This document shows, one piece after another, positions 34,717 through 43,189 of a stretch of DNA of 64,000 nucleotides. The notes beneath the pieces are model-generated. The model did no database searches, had not been told where the DNA came from, and saw nothing but the letters and a program-made list of their open reading frames with translations. The stretch spans positions 1 through 64,000 of the forward strand of contig DASSRK010000036.1 of the NCBI GenBank assembly GCA_035701825.1, written 5' to 3'. Within the stretch, counting starts at the first letter, position 1. The number at the start of each line of letters is the position of its first letter. Source of the DNA: CADEED01 sp035701825 (GTDB taxonomy: Bacteria > Pseudomonadota > Gammaproteobacteria > Steroidobacterales > Steroidobacteraceae). The position numbers and the translations under genes are program-made.

Positions 34717-35373
34717 CTAGGCCGCCGGCGCGTACTTCGCGAACGGCGCGAGCTGCGCCGCCAGCGCGCGCTGGAACGCGGGCCGCGCCTCGCAGCGCGA
34801 CTGGTAGGCAGCGAGCACCGCATCGTCCTTCACCAGCGTGGTATTGCGCAGGTTGCGCAATACCGTGGTCAGGATGAGGTCCGCCGCGGTGAACTGGTGT
34901 TCGAGGTAGTCGCGCCCCTCGAGCGTGCTCGCCACTTCGGCAAGGCGTTCCCTGGCGAATTTTTCGGCGGCCGGGCGACGCACCTTGGCCCATTCCTCGT
35001 TGGCATGGAACCCGTCGATGCTCGTCAGTTCCTGCAGCGCAGGCTCCAGGGAGTTGAGGGCGGCGAACATCCAGGTGATGGTGCGCGCGCGCCTCGCGGC
35101 ATCCAGCGGGAGCAGTACGGGGCTGCGTTGCGCGATGTGCAGGACGATGGCGCCGCTTTCGAACAGCGTGAGCCCGTCTTCCTCGTACACCGGCACCTGG
35201 CCGAAGGGCTGCAGCGCCCGGTGCGCGGCGGTCTTGTGCTCGCCCGGTGCCAACAGCTTCTCCTCGTAGGGCAGGCCGGCTTCTTCCAGTGCCCAGCGCA
35301 CGCGCAGGTCCTTGACGAGTCCCTGCGCGAATGGCGGTACCCAGGCGAATGCGGTCAGTCGGATCTTCGGCAT
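34717..35373 (-). CDS. glutathione S-transferase family protein
   Basis: The 218-residue protein has a thioredoxin-like N-terminal half (RWALEEAGLPYEEKLLAPGEHK, FGQVPVYEEDGLTLFESGAIVLHI) and a helical C-terminal half (YLEHQFTAADLILTTVLRNLR). This is the canonical GST layout. The ESGAI glutathione-binding motif is intact. A GAGGAGA site precedes the ATG. It lies 11 bases downstream of the SRPBCC gene and is likely in the same operon. Confidence 0.88.
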   Translation of the reverse strand: MPKIRLTAFAWVPPFAQGLVKDLRVRWALEEAGLPYEEKLLAPGEHKTAAHRALQPFGQVPVYEEDGLTLFESGAIVLHIAQRSPVLLPLDAARRARTITWMFAALNSLEPALQELTSIDGFHANEEWAKVRRPAAEKFARERLAEVASTLEGRDYLEHQFTAADLILTTVLRNLRNTTLVKDDAVLAAYQSRCEARPAFQRALAAQLAPFAKYAPAA

Positions 35374-35384
35374 GTGGTGTCTCC

Positions 35385-35837
35385 TCAGGACGCTGCGCCG
35401 CGGAACGCGTCGAGCTTCTCGAGCGCGCGGCTCCAGCCGCCGGTGTGCGCTTCGCGCTTGGCTTCGGGCAGCTGCTCGTGGGTGACCACGACTTCCGTGC
35501 GCCGGTCGCGCGGCAGGAAGTCGACGGTGACCAGGGTGTCGCGATCGCCGGTGTGCGGCGAAAACCAGGTGAACACCAGGCGCCGCGGACGATCGATGAC
35601 CTGGTACGTCCCGCTGTGGGGAATGACGCCGGACTCGGCGTGCATGTTGATCTCGAAGCGGCCGCCGACCTTCGGCTCGACCTTGGCCTGCGTGGCGTGG
35701 ATGCCCGCGCCCGGGCGCATCCAGATGGCGAGCGCCTGCGGATCGAGCCAGGCGTCGAACAACTCCTCGGGGGAAGCGGCGATGGTGCGGCGGACCACCA
35801 GGGCGGCGGGGGCAATGGAATCGGTGACGGCGTTCAT
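35385..35837 (-). CDS. SRPBCC (AHSA1-like) domain protein
   Basis: The 150-residue product has the START-like fold used for hydrophobic ligand binding: LVVRRTIAASPEELFDAWLDP, GGRFEINMHAESG, GTYQVIDRPRRLVFTW and a C-terminal helix SRALEKLDAF. Such proteins are often coded directly behind an ArsR regulator, as here, where the start overlaps the regulator stop (ATGA). The start ATG at 35837 has AGAGGAAA upstream. The ligand is unknown. Confidence 0.88.
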   Translation of the reverse strand: MNAVTDSIAPAALVVRRTIAASPEELFDAWLDPQALAIWMRPGAGIHATQAKVEPKVGGRFEINMHAESGVIPHSGTYQVIDRPRRLVFTWFSPHTGDRDTLVTVDFLPRDRRTEVVVTHEQLPEAKREAHTGGWSRALEKLDAFRGAAS

Positions 35838-36175
35838 TTGCGTTTCCTCTGTCTGGAAGTCACGTAGGCGTCCAGGGCGGCGAGGCGGCCTTCCCAGAAG
35901 CGGCGATAGCGGTCGATCCACTCGGAGGCGGCGGCCAGCGGCTCGGCATTGAGCGACAACACGTGGTCGCGCCCGTTGACCGAGCGCTTCAGCAAACCGG
36001 CGCGCTCCAGCATGCGGATGTGCTTGGAAATCGAGTTCAGCGAGATGGGAAAGCCGGCGGCGATGTCGGTGACGCGCGCGTCCGCGTCCGTGAGCCGCGC
36101 CAGGATGGCGCGGCGGGTCGGATCGCAGAGCGCGTTGAACACGCCATCGAGTCGCGCGGATTGATATTCACCCAT
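35834..36175 (-). CDS. ArsR-family winged-helix repressor
   Basis: The 113-residue protein has the helix-turn-helix core FNALCDPTRRAILARLTDADARVTDIAAGFPISLNSISKHIRMLERAGLL (quoted here by its key parts PTRRAIL, NSISKHIRML). No metal-binding ELCVCDL motif is seen, so it belongs with the ArsR/SRPBCC regulators rather than the arsenic sensors. A 24-bp palindrome is centred on its start codon, consistent with autorepression. It is followed by SRPBCC and GST genes. Confidence 0.88.
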   Translation of the reverse strand: MGEYQSARLDGVFNALCDPTRRAILARLTDADARVTDIAAGFPISLNSISKHIRMLERAGLLKRSVNGRDHVLSLNAEPLAAASEWIDRYRRFWEGRLAALDAYVTSRQRKRK

Positions 36176-36212
36176 ATGGGTGAATATAGGAGGACCCGCG
36201 CCGTGACGTCAA
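36164..36212 (-). promoter_or_regulatory. arsR promoter and 24-bp palindromic operator on the start codon
   Basis: A perfect palindrome spans 36164-36187; each half reads ATATTCACCCAT. On the minus strand TTGACG (36212-36207) and TATATT (36188-36183) are spaced by 18 bases. The ATG (36175) begins eight bases after the -10 box. The palindrome therefore overlaps both the -10 box and the start codon, and the mRNA is predicted to be leaderless. No ribosome site is present on this strand. Confidence 0.8.
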
Positions 36213-36243
36213 GGCATCCGGAAGGGATAGGGGTGCCGGCCCG

Positions 36244-37041
36244 TCAGAGGTCCAGCGTGATGCTGACCGGGCAGTGGTCCGAGCCCAGCACGTCGGCGTG
36301 GATCTCGGCCTTCTTCACGTTCTTCCTGAGCGCCGCCGACACCAGGATGTAGTCGATTCTCCATCCCACGTTGCGCGCGCGGGCATTGGCGAAATGGCTC
36401 CACCACGAGTAATGGCCGTTGCCCTGCGTGAAGAGTCGGAAGGTGTCGATGAAGCCGGCGTCGACGAAGTTCTGGAAGCCCTCGCGCTCTTCGTCGGTGA
36501 AGCCCTTCTTGCCGCGGTTCGGCTTGGGGTTCGCGAGATCGAGCTCGGTGTGCGCGACGTTGAGATCGCCGCAGAAGATCACCGGCTTCTTGCGGTCGAG
36601 CTGCCTGACGTAGGCGAGGAAGGCCGGGTCCCAGTGCTCGTGCCGCAGTTTCAGGCGCGACAGGTCGTCCTTGGCGTTCGGCGTGTACACCGTGACCGCG
36701 TAGAACTTCGGGTACTCGGCGGTGACCACGCGGCCTTCGTTCCACGAGTCGCGCTTGAGCTCGTCGGCGAAACTGAATTTCTTCGCGAAGCTGTCGGGAA
36801 AGCCGCAGGTGACCTTGAGCGGTTCCTCGCGCGAGAAGATAGCCGTGCCCGAGTAGCCCTTCTTCTCGGCCGAGTTCCAGTACTCGTGGTAGTCGGGCAG
36901 GTCGATCTCCGCCTGGCCCTTCTCGGCCTTGGTCTCCTGCAGGCAGAGGATGTCGGGCTGGTGCTCGGCGACGAATTTCTGGAAGGTGCCCTTGCGGGTG
37001 ACGGCGCGGATGCCGTTGACGTTCCACGAATAGAATTTCAT
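36244..37041 (-). CDS. xthA: exodeoxyribonuclease III family AP endonuclease
   Basis: This enzyme repairs abasic sites and has 3'-5' exonuclease activity. The 265-residue protein starts MKFYSWNVNGIRAVTRKG. It has the metal site LCLQETKAE, the catalytic region VTVYTPNAKDDLSR, the Asp-Asn pair in FCGDLNVAHTELDL and the terminal VLGSDHCPVSITLDL. The sequence is of the ExoA/Xth class. A TACAAT element lies seven bases before the ATG and no ribosome site is seen, so the mRNA may be leaderless. Confidence 0.93.
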   Translation of the reverse strand: MKFYSWNVNGIRAVTRKGTFQKFVAEHQPDILCLQETKAEKGQAEIDLPDYHEYWNSAEKKGYSGTAIFSREEPLKVTCGFPDSFAKKFSFADELKRDSWNEGRVVTAEYPKFYAVTVYTPNAKDDLSRLKLRHEHWDPAFLAYVRQLDRKKPVIFCGDLNVAHTELDLANPKPNRGKKGFTDEEREGFQNFVDAGFIDTFRLFTQGNGHYSWWSHFANARARNVGWRIDYILVSAALRKNVKKAEIHADVLGSDHCPVSITLDL

Positions 37042-37090
37042 CGCGCGGATTGTATGCAGTCCGCGGGAAGATGCGGTAGCTTGCGGGGCC

Positions 37091-37510
37091 ATGAGCAGGG
37101 TGATCACCGGTGGATGCCTGTGCGGCAAGGTGCGCTTTCGCATCACGGCCGAGCCCATGGCGATGCGCCTGTGCTGGTGCCGGCTGTGCCAGTACCTGGC
37201 GGCGGGCAGTGCCACCGTGAACCTGGTATTTCCCAGCAACGCCATCGAGATCGAGGGCACGCCCCGCGACTACCGCTCGGTGGCGGACAGCGGCAACGTC
37301 ATGCATCGGCGCTTCTGCGCCGATTGCGGCACGCAGTTGTTCAGCGAGGCGGAACAACGGCCGCATCTCATCATCGTGCGCAATGGCGCCCTCGACGACA
37401 CCGGGCTCATGGCCCCCGGCGCCACGATCTGGACCTCGCAGGCGCCCGAGTGGGCGTGGATCGACGCGACACTCCCGCGGCACGCCGGGCAGCCACCGCC
37501 GGTCGCATGA
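37091..37510 (+). CDS. GFA-family (CENP-V/GFA) zinc-binding protein
   Basis: The 139-residue protein shows the cysteine pattern of the family: GGCLCGKVRF near the start, LCWCRLCQ (Cys28, Cys30, Cys33) and RRFCADCGTQLF. These bind zinc. The family is named after glutathione-dependent formaldehyde-activating enzyme, but most members have no proven reaction. It is divergent from xthA; the short gap holds both promoters. Confidence 0.9.
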   Translation: MSRVITGGCLCGKVRFRITAEPMAMRLCWCRLCQYLAAGSATVNLVFPSNAIEIEGTPRDYRSVADSGNVMHRRFCADCGTQLFSEAEQRPHLIIVRNGALDDTGLMAPGATIWTSQAPEWAWIDATLPRHAGQPPPVA

Positions 37511-37561
37511 AGTCGCGCGGCCGCGTGCGGCGGGGGTACTCTTGCCGCCCATGGGCATCAC

Positions 37562-39949
37562 GTGCGGGTTTTGGCGCTGATCGCGCGTCTCAAGTTGGAA
37601 TTCCGGTTCGCGCGCCTCTGGCCGTGGATCGAGCAAACCGTGCCGCGGCGCTTCGCCTTCGCGGCCATCACCGGCGGCTGCGCGGCCGCTTTGCATTGGG
37701 CGATCTTTCCGATCACGCAGTCGCGCGTCACTTTCATCTTCTTCGTCCCGGCCATCGTGCTCGTGACCACCATCGCGGGGCGCTGGCCGGGCGTGCTGGT
37801 GGCCCTGATCGGCCTGGCCAATTCGGCGGTGATGAAGCCGGCAGGCACGCTGCTCGTCCCGAACTCCGCCGAGCAGGTGGCGCTGATTTCCTCCGCCATC
37901 GTCTCGGTGATGGTGGTGCTGGTCGGCGACTATTACCGCTCGCTGTCGCGGCGCGAGCTGTCGGACCTGCACGAGCTGCACGAGCTGTCGGCGGCGCTGG
38001 CTTCCATTCCGCACCTCTCCGGGCAACTCGAGCTCATCCTGTCGACCTTCGTGCGCATCCATGGAACCGACAAGGGACTGATCTCCACCTTCGATTCGAG
38101 CCGCGGAGTGCTCGAGCTCGCCGCGAGCGTCGGCTTCGGCCCACGCGCCGTGGACGAGATCAGGTTCCTCAAGTCCGGCATGGGACCTTCGGGCCTGGCT
38201 TGCGCCGACAAGCGGCGCGTGGTGATCGATGACGTGGAGCGCGACGCGCGCTTTCCCGGGTTTCGCGAGTGGGCCCGCGGCGAAGACATCCGCGCGGTGC
38301 ATTCCACGCCGCTGATCGCACGCGACGGGCAGGTGCTGGGCGCGTTGTCGGCGCACCTCGCCAGGGCGCGCAAGCCCACCGGGCGCGAACTGCGCATCGC
38401 GGACATCTGCGCGCGCAAGGCGGCGGTGTTCATCGAACGCGCGCGCGCCGAAGAGCTGGTGCGCCAGCGTGACCGCCGCTTCCAGTCGGTGCTCGAGGCG
38501 GCCGGTGTCCCGTTCCTGATCTTCACGCCGGTGCGCGATGCCGAAGGGCGCATCCGCGATTTCCGCTTCCGCTATTTCAATGCGGCCGCGGCCAATGTCA
38601 TGCGCGTGAAGCCCGCGGAGATGCTCGGGCGCGAGGTGCTCGAGGTCATGCCGCGCGCCTGGGACGATCCCGGGCGCCTGGAGATGTACATCGAGGCCCT
38701 GGAGCGCAACGAGGTGCGCCAGTCGGAACGACAATCGGCCGCCGACGGCAACAGCGCCTGGTTCCACATCGTGGCATCGCCGCTCGACGGCGATCTCGCC
38801 GTGTGGTTCGCCGACATCACCCAGCGCAAGAACCAGGAGCGCGAGCTGGTCGAGGCGGATCGGCGCAAGGACGAGTTCCTCGCGACGCTGGCGCATGAGC
38901 TGCGCAATCCGCTCGCCCCCATCCGCCAGGCGGCGTCGATCGCGCGCAACCCGCAGGCCAGCGAGGCGCAGCGCCGCTGGTCGCACAACGTCATCGAGCG
39001 CCAGGTGCAGCACATGTCGCTGCTGCTCGAGGACCTGCTGGACGTCTCGCGCATCACGCACGGCACGTTGCGGCTGCGCAAGCAGGACACCGACCTGCAG
39101 TCCATCGTGAGCGCGGCGGTCGAGACCGCCCGCCCGCTGATCGACGAGCGCCACCACCAGCTCACCCTCGACGTGCCGGAGAACCTGCGCGTGTTCGGCG
39201 ATCCGCTGCGCCTCGCGCAGGTGTTGTCGAACCTGCTGACCAACGCCGCCAAATACACCCATCCGCGCGGCGCGATCCGCGTCAGCGCGCAGCAGGAGGG
39301 CGGCGACCTCGTGATGAGCGTGGCGGACAATGGCATCGGCATCGCGGCCGAAGACCTGCCCAGGGTGTTCGGCATGTTCGCGCAGGTGCGCTCGGCCCAG
39401 GAGCACGCGGCGGGCGGCCTCGGCATCGGCCTGGCACTGGCGCGCGGCATCGTGGATCTGCACGGGGGCCGCATCGAGGCGCAGAGCAACGGTCCGGGCA
39501 AGGGCAGCCGCTTCACGGTGCGCGTGCCGGGTGCTTCGCGATCCGCGGCGTCGGCGGCCGCCGCGCATCCCGCGCTCGACGGCCGCGCGGGCACGCAGCG
39601 ACGCATCCTGGTGGCCGACGACAACCGCGACGCCGCCGAGAGCCTGGCCATCATCCTGCGCCTCGAGGGCCACGAGGTGGCGCTGGCGCACGACGGGGCG
39701 GCGGCCCTGGAGCTGTTCGCCGCGCAGCGGCCGGACGTGGCGCTGCTCGACATCGGCATGCCGTCCGCCAACGGCTACGAAGTCGCGCAGCGGATCCGCG
39801 CCATCGCCGGGGGCGAGCGGGTCATGCTGATCGCCATCACCGGCTGGGCGCAGGACTCGGACAAGGCGCGCTCGCGCGCCGCCGGTTTCGACCATCACCT
39901 GACCAAGCCTGTCGAGCCGGCCGCGCTCATCGAACTACTCGCCACCTAA
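37562..39949 (+). CDS. membrane hybrid sensor histidine kinase (DUF4118-like, GAF, PAS, receiver)
   Basis: The 795-residue protein starts at a GTG. About 100 residues of membrane helices (RRFAFAAITGGCAAALHWAIF, FIFFVPAIVLVTTIAGRWPG) resemble the KdpD-type DUF4118 bundle. A GAF domain (about 150-300) and a PAS domain (about 310-430) follow. HisKA has His445 (LAHELRNPLAPIRQA). The HATPase has NLLTNAAKYT, and the receiver has Asp730 (VALLDIGMPSANGYEVA). No Hpt or output module is present. The receiver is much like those of the 31.3-kb kinase and the lone receiver at 43.2 kb. Confidence 0.9.
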   Translation: MRVLALIARLKLEFRFARLWPWIEQTVPRRFAFAAITGGCAAALHWAIFPITQSRVTFIFFVPAIVLVTTIAGRWPGVLVALIGLANSAVMKPAGTLLVPNSAEQVALISSAIVSVMVVLVGDYYRSLSRRELSDLHELHELSAALASIPHLSGQLELILSTFVRIHGTDKGLISTFDSSRGVLELAASVGFGPRAVDEIRFLKSGMGPSGLACADKRRVVIDDVERDARFPGFREWARGEDIRAVHSTPLIARDGQVLGALSAHLARARKPTGRELRIADICARKAAVFIERARAEELVRQRDRRFQSVLEAAGVPFLIFTPVRDAEGRIRDFRFRYFNAAAANVMRVKPAEMLGREVLEVMPRAWDDPGRLEMYIEALERNEVRQSERQSAADGNSAWFHIVASPLDGDLAVWFADITQRKNQERELVEADRRKDEFLATLAHELRNPLAPIRQAASIARNPQASEAQRRWSHNVIERQVQHMSLLLEDLLDVSRITHGTLRLRKQDTDLQSIVSAAVETARPLIDERHHQLTLDVPENLRVFGDPLRLAQVLSNLLTNAAKYTHPRGAIRVSAQQEGGDLVMSVADNGIGIAAEDLPRVFGMFAQVRSAQEHAAGGLGIGLALARGIVDLHGGRIEAQSNGPGKGSRFTVRVPGASRSAASAAAAHPALDGRAGTQRRILVADDNRDAAESLAIILRLEGHEVALAHDGAAALELFAAQRPDVALLDIGMPSANGYEVAQRIRAIAGGERVMLIAITGWAQDSDKARSRAAGFDHHLTKPVEPAALIELLAT

Positions 39950-40007
39950 GGGCGCGATTTCGGAAAATATCCATGCCCGCGCGCGAATAGTTAGGTAGCC
40001 TCGCGGC

Positions 40008-40571
40008 ATGAACTTCGGGCCGATCGAATTCGCCGCCTACCTGCGGCGCCGCGGAATGCGCGGCGGCGAGACCGCGGCCGTGACCGCGGCCCGGGACGCC
40101 GCGCCGGCGCCGCCCGTGGAGCGCAACCGCCTGGCGGTCGTGAGCGGCGCGGCGGAGCTGGCGCACAGCTCGCGCAACCCGGCGCTGACCGTCGGTGTCT
40201 TCGAGGCCATCGCGGGGCCGGTGAATGCGGCGGCCGCGGCGCGGCCGCTGCGCGTGCGGGTGAAGTCCTCGGCGGGACCGGTGGTGCTGGTGCTGTCGTC
40301 GCTGCAGGGCGTGCGCTGGAACGTCGAGCTCGCGCCGCGCGCGGCGTTGGTGGCGGTGCTGCTGGCGGGGTGCGGTGACTCGACGGTGACCGGGGTCGGC
40401 GAGGTCCCGGTGCTGTCGATCGGCGGCTTCTACGCGTTCCGCGCGGGATCCGAGGAGTTCCGGCATCTCGAGAACGAGGTGTTGCGCGCCACCGGCTGCG
40501 GCATCCACGGCTTCGAGCGGGCGCGCGCCGACGGCGACGTCGAGATCGGCAGCGTGCGCGACCGCGGCTAG
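40008..40571 (+). CDS. hypothetical protein
   Basis: The 187-residue protein has no domain I can name. It begins MNFGPIEFAAYLRRRGMRG, has an Ala-rich linker and a compact second half. The second half includes GPVVLVLSSLQGVRWNVELAP and LLAGCGDSTVTGVGEVPVLSIGGFYAF, which suggests beta strands. No signal peptide or membrane span is clear. No good ribosome site is seen. Its TAG stop overlaps the stop of the convergent cardiolipin synthase gene in the four bases CTAG. Codon bias fits the genome, so it is probably real. Confidence 0.65.
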   Translation: MNFGPIEFAAYLRRRGMRGGETAAVTAARDAAPAPPVERNRLAVVSGAAELAHSSRNPALTVGVFEAIAGPVNAAAAARPLRVRVKSSAGPVVLVLSSLQGVRWNVELAPRAALVAVLLAGCGDSTVTGVGEVPVLSIGGFYAFRAGSEEFRHLENEVLRATGCGIHGFERARADGDVEIGSVRDRG

Positions 40572-41836
40572 AGTTGCGAGCGCAGCAGCAGCGCCAGCCG
40601 CTCGTTGACCCGCCGGCCGAGTGTGCGGCCGCGCCATTTCCTGAGCACCATGCGCCGCGACTGCTGCACGTCCGCGTCCATGAGCCGAATCTGTTCGCGC
40701 GCCAGCTCCTCGCTGAACACGTTGAGGTTGGCCTCGTCGTTGAGCCGGAACGAGCGATCGTCGAAATTCGCCGAGCCCACCGAGCTCCACAGGCCGTCGA
40801 TGACCAGCACCTTGCAGTGCATCATCGTCGGCTGGTATTCGTAGATCTGGATTCCCGCTTCGAGCAACGCGCCGTACAGCCCCTGCGCGGCCCAGCGGCC
40901 GACGCGCGCGTCCGTGTAGCGTCCCGGCACGATGATGCGGACCCGCACGCCGCGGCGCGCGGCCGAACACAGCGCTTCGACGGTCAGCTTGTCGGGCACG
41001 AAATACGCGTTGGCGATGTCGATCGAGGTCTTCGCCGCCGTCAGCGCCAGCAGCACCATGAGGTGCATGCTCTCGGACCCGCCCACCGGCGAGCTGCCGA
41101 ACATCTGCGCTTCCATGTCGCCCGCCGGCGCGATCTTCGGGAAATATTCCGCGCCATGCAGCACGCGGCCCGTGGCCTTGATCCAGTTGTCGACGAACAC
41201 CGCCTGCATCTGCGCGACCACGGGGCCTTCCGCCTTGAAGTGCGAGTCGCGCCACGGCGGCAGGCCCTGGAGCCCGTCCTTCCATTCGACGCCCATGCCG
41301 ACGCCGCCGGTGAAGCCGAGCTTGCCGTCGACCACCAGCAGCTTGCGGTGCGTGCGGTTGTTGAGTCGCCCGAGGTGATACCAGCTCGGCGGGTGGTACA
41401 GGTGCAGCTCGCAGCCCGCGGCCCGCGCCGCCGCCAGCAGGTCGGGATTCATGGTGCGCGAGCCCAGCCAGTCGAGCAGCATGTGGACCTGCACGCCGCG
41501 GCGCGCCGCCGCCGCCAGTTCCTGGACGAAGGTCGCGCCCACGCCGTCGCGGAACACGAAGGTCTCGAAGGTGATGTTGGTCTGCGCCGTGCGGATGGCG
41601 TTCAGCATCGAGGCATAGATCTGCTCGCCGTTCACCAGCGAGGTGATGCGATTGCCGGGCAGCAGCGGCGGGCCGAGCAGGATGCCGAGCGCGCGCCGGA
41701 AGTCGGCGTCACCGCTGGTATACAGCCGGCGCGGCCGGTAGAGCAGGCGCTTCTCGGTGGTCGCGAGGTTGGCGCCGATGAACAGCAACAACGCGGTCGC
41801 GAGCAGCGTGACGAGGACGATTGACAGGACGGACAC
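40568..41836 (-). CDS. phospholipase D-type cardiolipin synthase
   Basis: The 422-residue protein has one N-terminal membrane helix (residues 3-24) and two HKD motifs. The first has His163, Lys165, Asp170 (THRKLLVVDGK) and the second His340, Lys342, Asp347 (MHCKVLVIDGL), followed by GSANFDDRSF. This matches ClsA/ClsB-type enzymes that join two phospholipids to give cardiolipin. The start is GTG at 41836, 19 bases after the AI-2E family permease gene, so both are probably one transcript. Confidence 0.88.
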   Translation of the reverse strand: MSVLSIVLVTLLATALLLFIGANLATTEKRLLYRPRRLYTSGDADFRRALGILLGPPLLPGNRITSLVNGEQIYASMLNAIRTAQTNITFETFVFRDGVGATFVQELAAAARRGVQVHMLLDWLGSRTMNPDLLAAARAAGCELHLYHPPSWYHLGRLNNRTHRKLLVVDGKLGFTGGVGMGVEWKDGLQGLPPWRDSHFKAEGPVVAQMQAVFVDNWIKATGRVLHGAEYFPKIAPAGDMEAQMFGSSPVGGSESMHLMVLLALTAAKTSIDIANAYFVPDKLTVEALCSAARRGVRVRIIVPGRYTDARVGRWAAQGLYGALLEAGIQIYEYQPTMMHCKVLVIDGLWSSVGSANFDDRSFRLNDEANLNVFSEELAREQIRLMDADVQQSRRMVLRKWRGRTLGRRVNERLALLLRSQL

Positions 41837-41855
41837 TTTGTTCTTGTGGCTGCAC

Positions 41856-43016
41856 CTAACTACCGCGCGTGGCCGCCGCGCCGGGCTCGCGCGCCGGCGG
41901 GTCCGCCGCGGGCGGGCCCGGCACGCGCGCGCGCTTCGAGGAACGCGGCTGCCAGCGGCCGTTCGGCGACAAAAAGTCGCGTACCGTGCGCCATTCGGGC
42001 TGGTACTGCGCCGCGACCTTGAGCGCCACGACCACCGGCATGGCGAGCAGCATACCGGGAATGCCCCAGAACCCGTAGCCGAACCACACCGCCAGCAGGA
42101 CGACCAGCGCATTCACCTCGAAGCGCCGCCCCACCGTCAGCGGCTGGACCAACTGGCCCTCGATGAGATGCAGGCACAGGAATACCCCCGGTACCGCGAG
42201 CGCGCGCCCGAGGGTGTCGAAGGTCAGCAGCGCCGCGACCGCCAGGATGAAGAACGCCGCGATGGGGCCCAGGTAGGGCACGAAGTTGAACACCGCGACC
42301 AGCACGCCCCAGAGGATCGCGTTCGGCATGTCGAGCGCATACATGGCGGCCGCCGTGCACACGCCCAGGCCGACGTTGATCAGCGCCACCGTGGCGAAGT
42401 AGCGCCCGACCTCGTAGCGGATGGCCTCGGTCAGCCGCAGCGTGCGCGCACTGGCCTCGCTGCCCGACAGCGATGCGCCCATGCGCGCCAGCAGCGGCGG
42501 GCCACCGAGCAGGAAGAACAATGTGAGTGGAATGACCGTCAGTCCCTCGAGGAAGGACTTGGTGATGGTGATCGCGCTGCTGCGTTCGGCGATCGGCGCG
42601 ACGACCGCGGCCGGCGCCGGTGCCGGACCGCCCTGCGCGAGGCGCCCGGCGCGTTCGGCCACCGCATCGACACGCCGGAAGATCTCGCGCAGCGGTCGCA
42701 ATCGCGGATCGATCTGCCGCATGGTCTGGGGCGCGCGCGCCAGCCACTCGTTGGCCGGGTTCCATACGGCGTTGATGGCGGCGGCCGTGCAGCCGAGCAC
42801 CAGGAACATCACCACGCCCACGGCGAAACCGCGGCGCAGTCCCCAGCGCTGCAGTCGATCGACGGCCGGCGTGAGCAGCATCGCGAGGAACACCGCCATC
42901 GCCACCGGGATCAGCACGTCCTGGGCGAAGTACAGCACCACGCCGGCTCCCATCAGGGCCACCAACCACACAGCGCGCGTGAGTTTCGATCCGGCGCCGG
43001 GTTCTTGCGTCTGCAT
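41856..43016 (-). CDS. AI-2E family (PerM-like) membrane transporter
   Basis: The 386-residue protein has about eight hydrophobic helices and the family's features. These include AVFLAMLLTPAVDRLQRWGLRRG near the N-terminus (key part LLTPAVDRLQ), a soluble middle region (130-210), PYLGPIAAFFILAVAAL and LIEGQLVQPLTVGRRFEVN near the end. Members export varied small molecules or act as Na+/H+ antiporters; the name AI-2E does not prove autoinducer export. A basic, proline-rich tail ends the protein. The ATG at 43016 is preferred over upstream in-frame starts of poor coding quality. Confidence 0.86.
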   Translation of the reverse strand: MQTQEPGAGSKLTRAVWLVALMGAGVVLYFAQDVLIPVAMAVFLAMLLTPAVDRLQRWGLRRGFAVGVVMFLVLGCTAAAINAVWNPANEWLARAPQTMRQIDPRLRPLREIFRRVDAVAERAGRLAQGGPAPAPAAVVAPIAERSSAITITKSFLEGLTVIPLTLFFLLGGPPLLARMGASLSGSEASARTLRLTEAIRYEVGRYFATVALINVGLGVCTAAAMYALDMPNAILWGVLVAVFNFVPYLGPIAAFFILAVAALLTFDTLGRALAVPGVFLCLHLIEGQLVQPLTVGRRFEVNALVVLLAVWFGYGFWGIPGMLLAMPVVVALKVAAQYQPEWRTVRDFLSPNGRWQPRSSKRARVPGPPAADPPAREPGAAATRGS

Positions 43017-43189
43017 GGCGTCACTGTGTGCGATCCGCGCGCGTAGGACCATGCGCACGATCCGTCGGCGCACTGCGCAATCGGCACGCCCCGAAGTCAG
43101 GAAAGTCTGACAGCGCGCCGGTGTCGCGAACCCGCCGCGAGCGACTATGATCGCGCGTTCATTTACGGGCCGAAGCAGGGAGGCATCAC

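Noticed and set aside
36209..39898. 1229-residue open frame antisense across the GFA gene and the 37.6-kb kinase
   Set aside because: It overlaps three well-supported genes and has no recognisable domain except a stretch in the wrong frame of xthA.
41837..42112. Longer cardiolipin synthase frame starting at 42112
   Set aside because: The added part is Arg/Ser/Cys rich, overlaps the 3' end of the upstream permease gene in another frame, and would precede the membrane helix.
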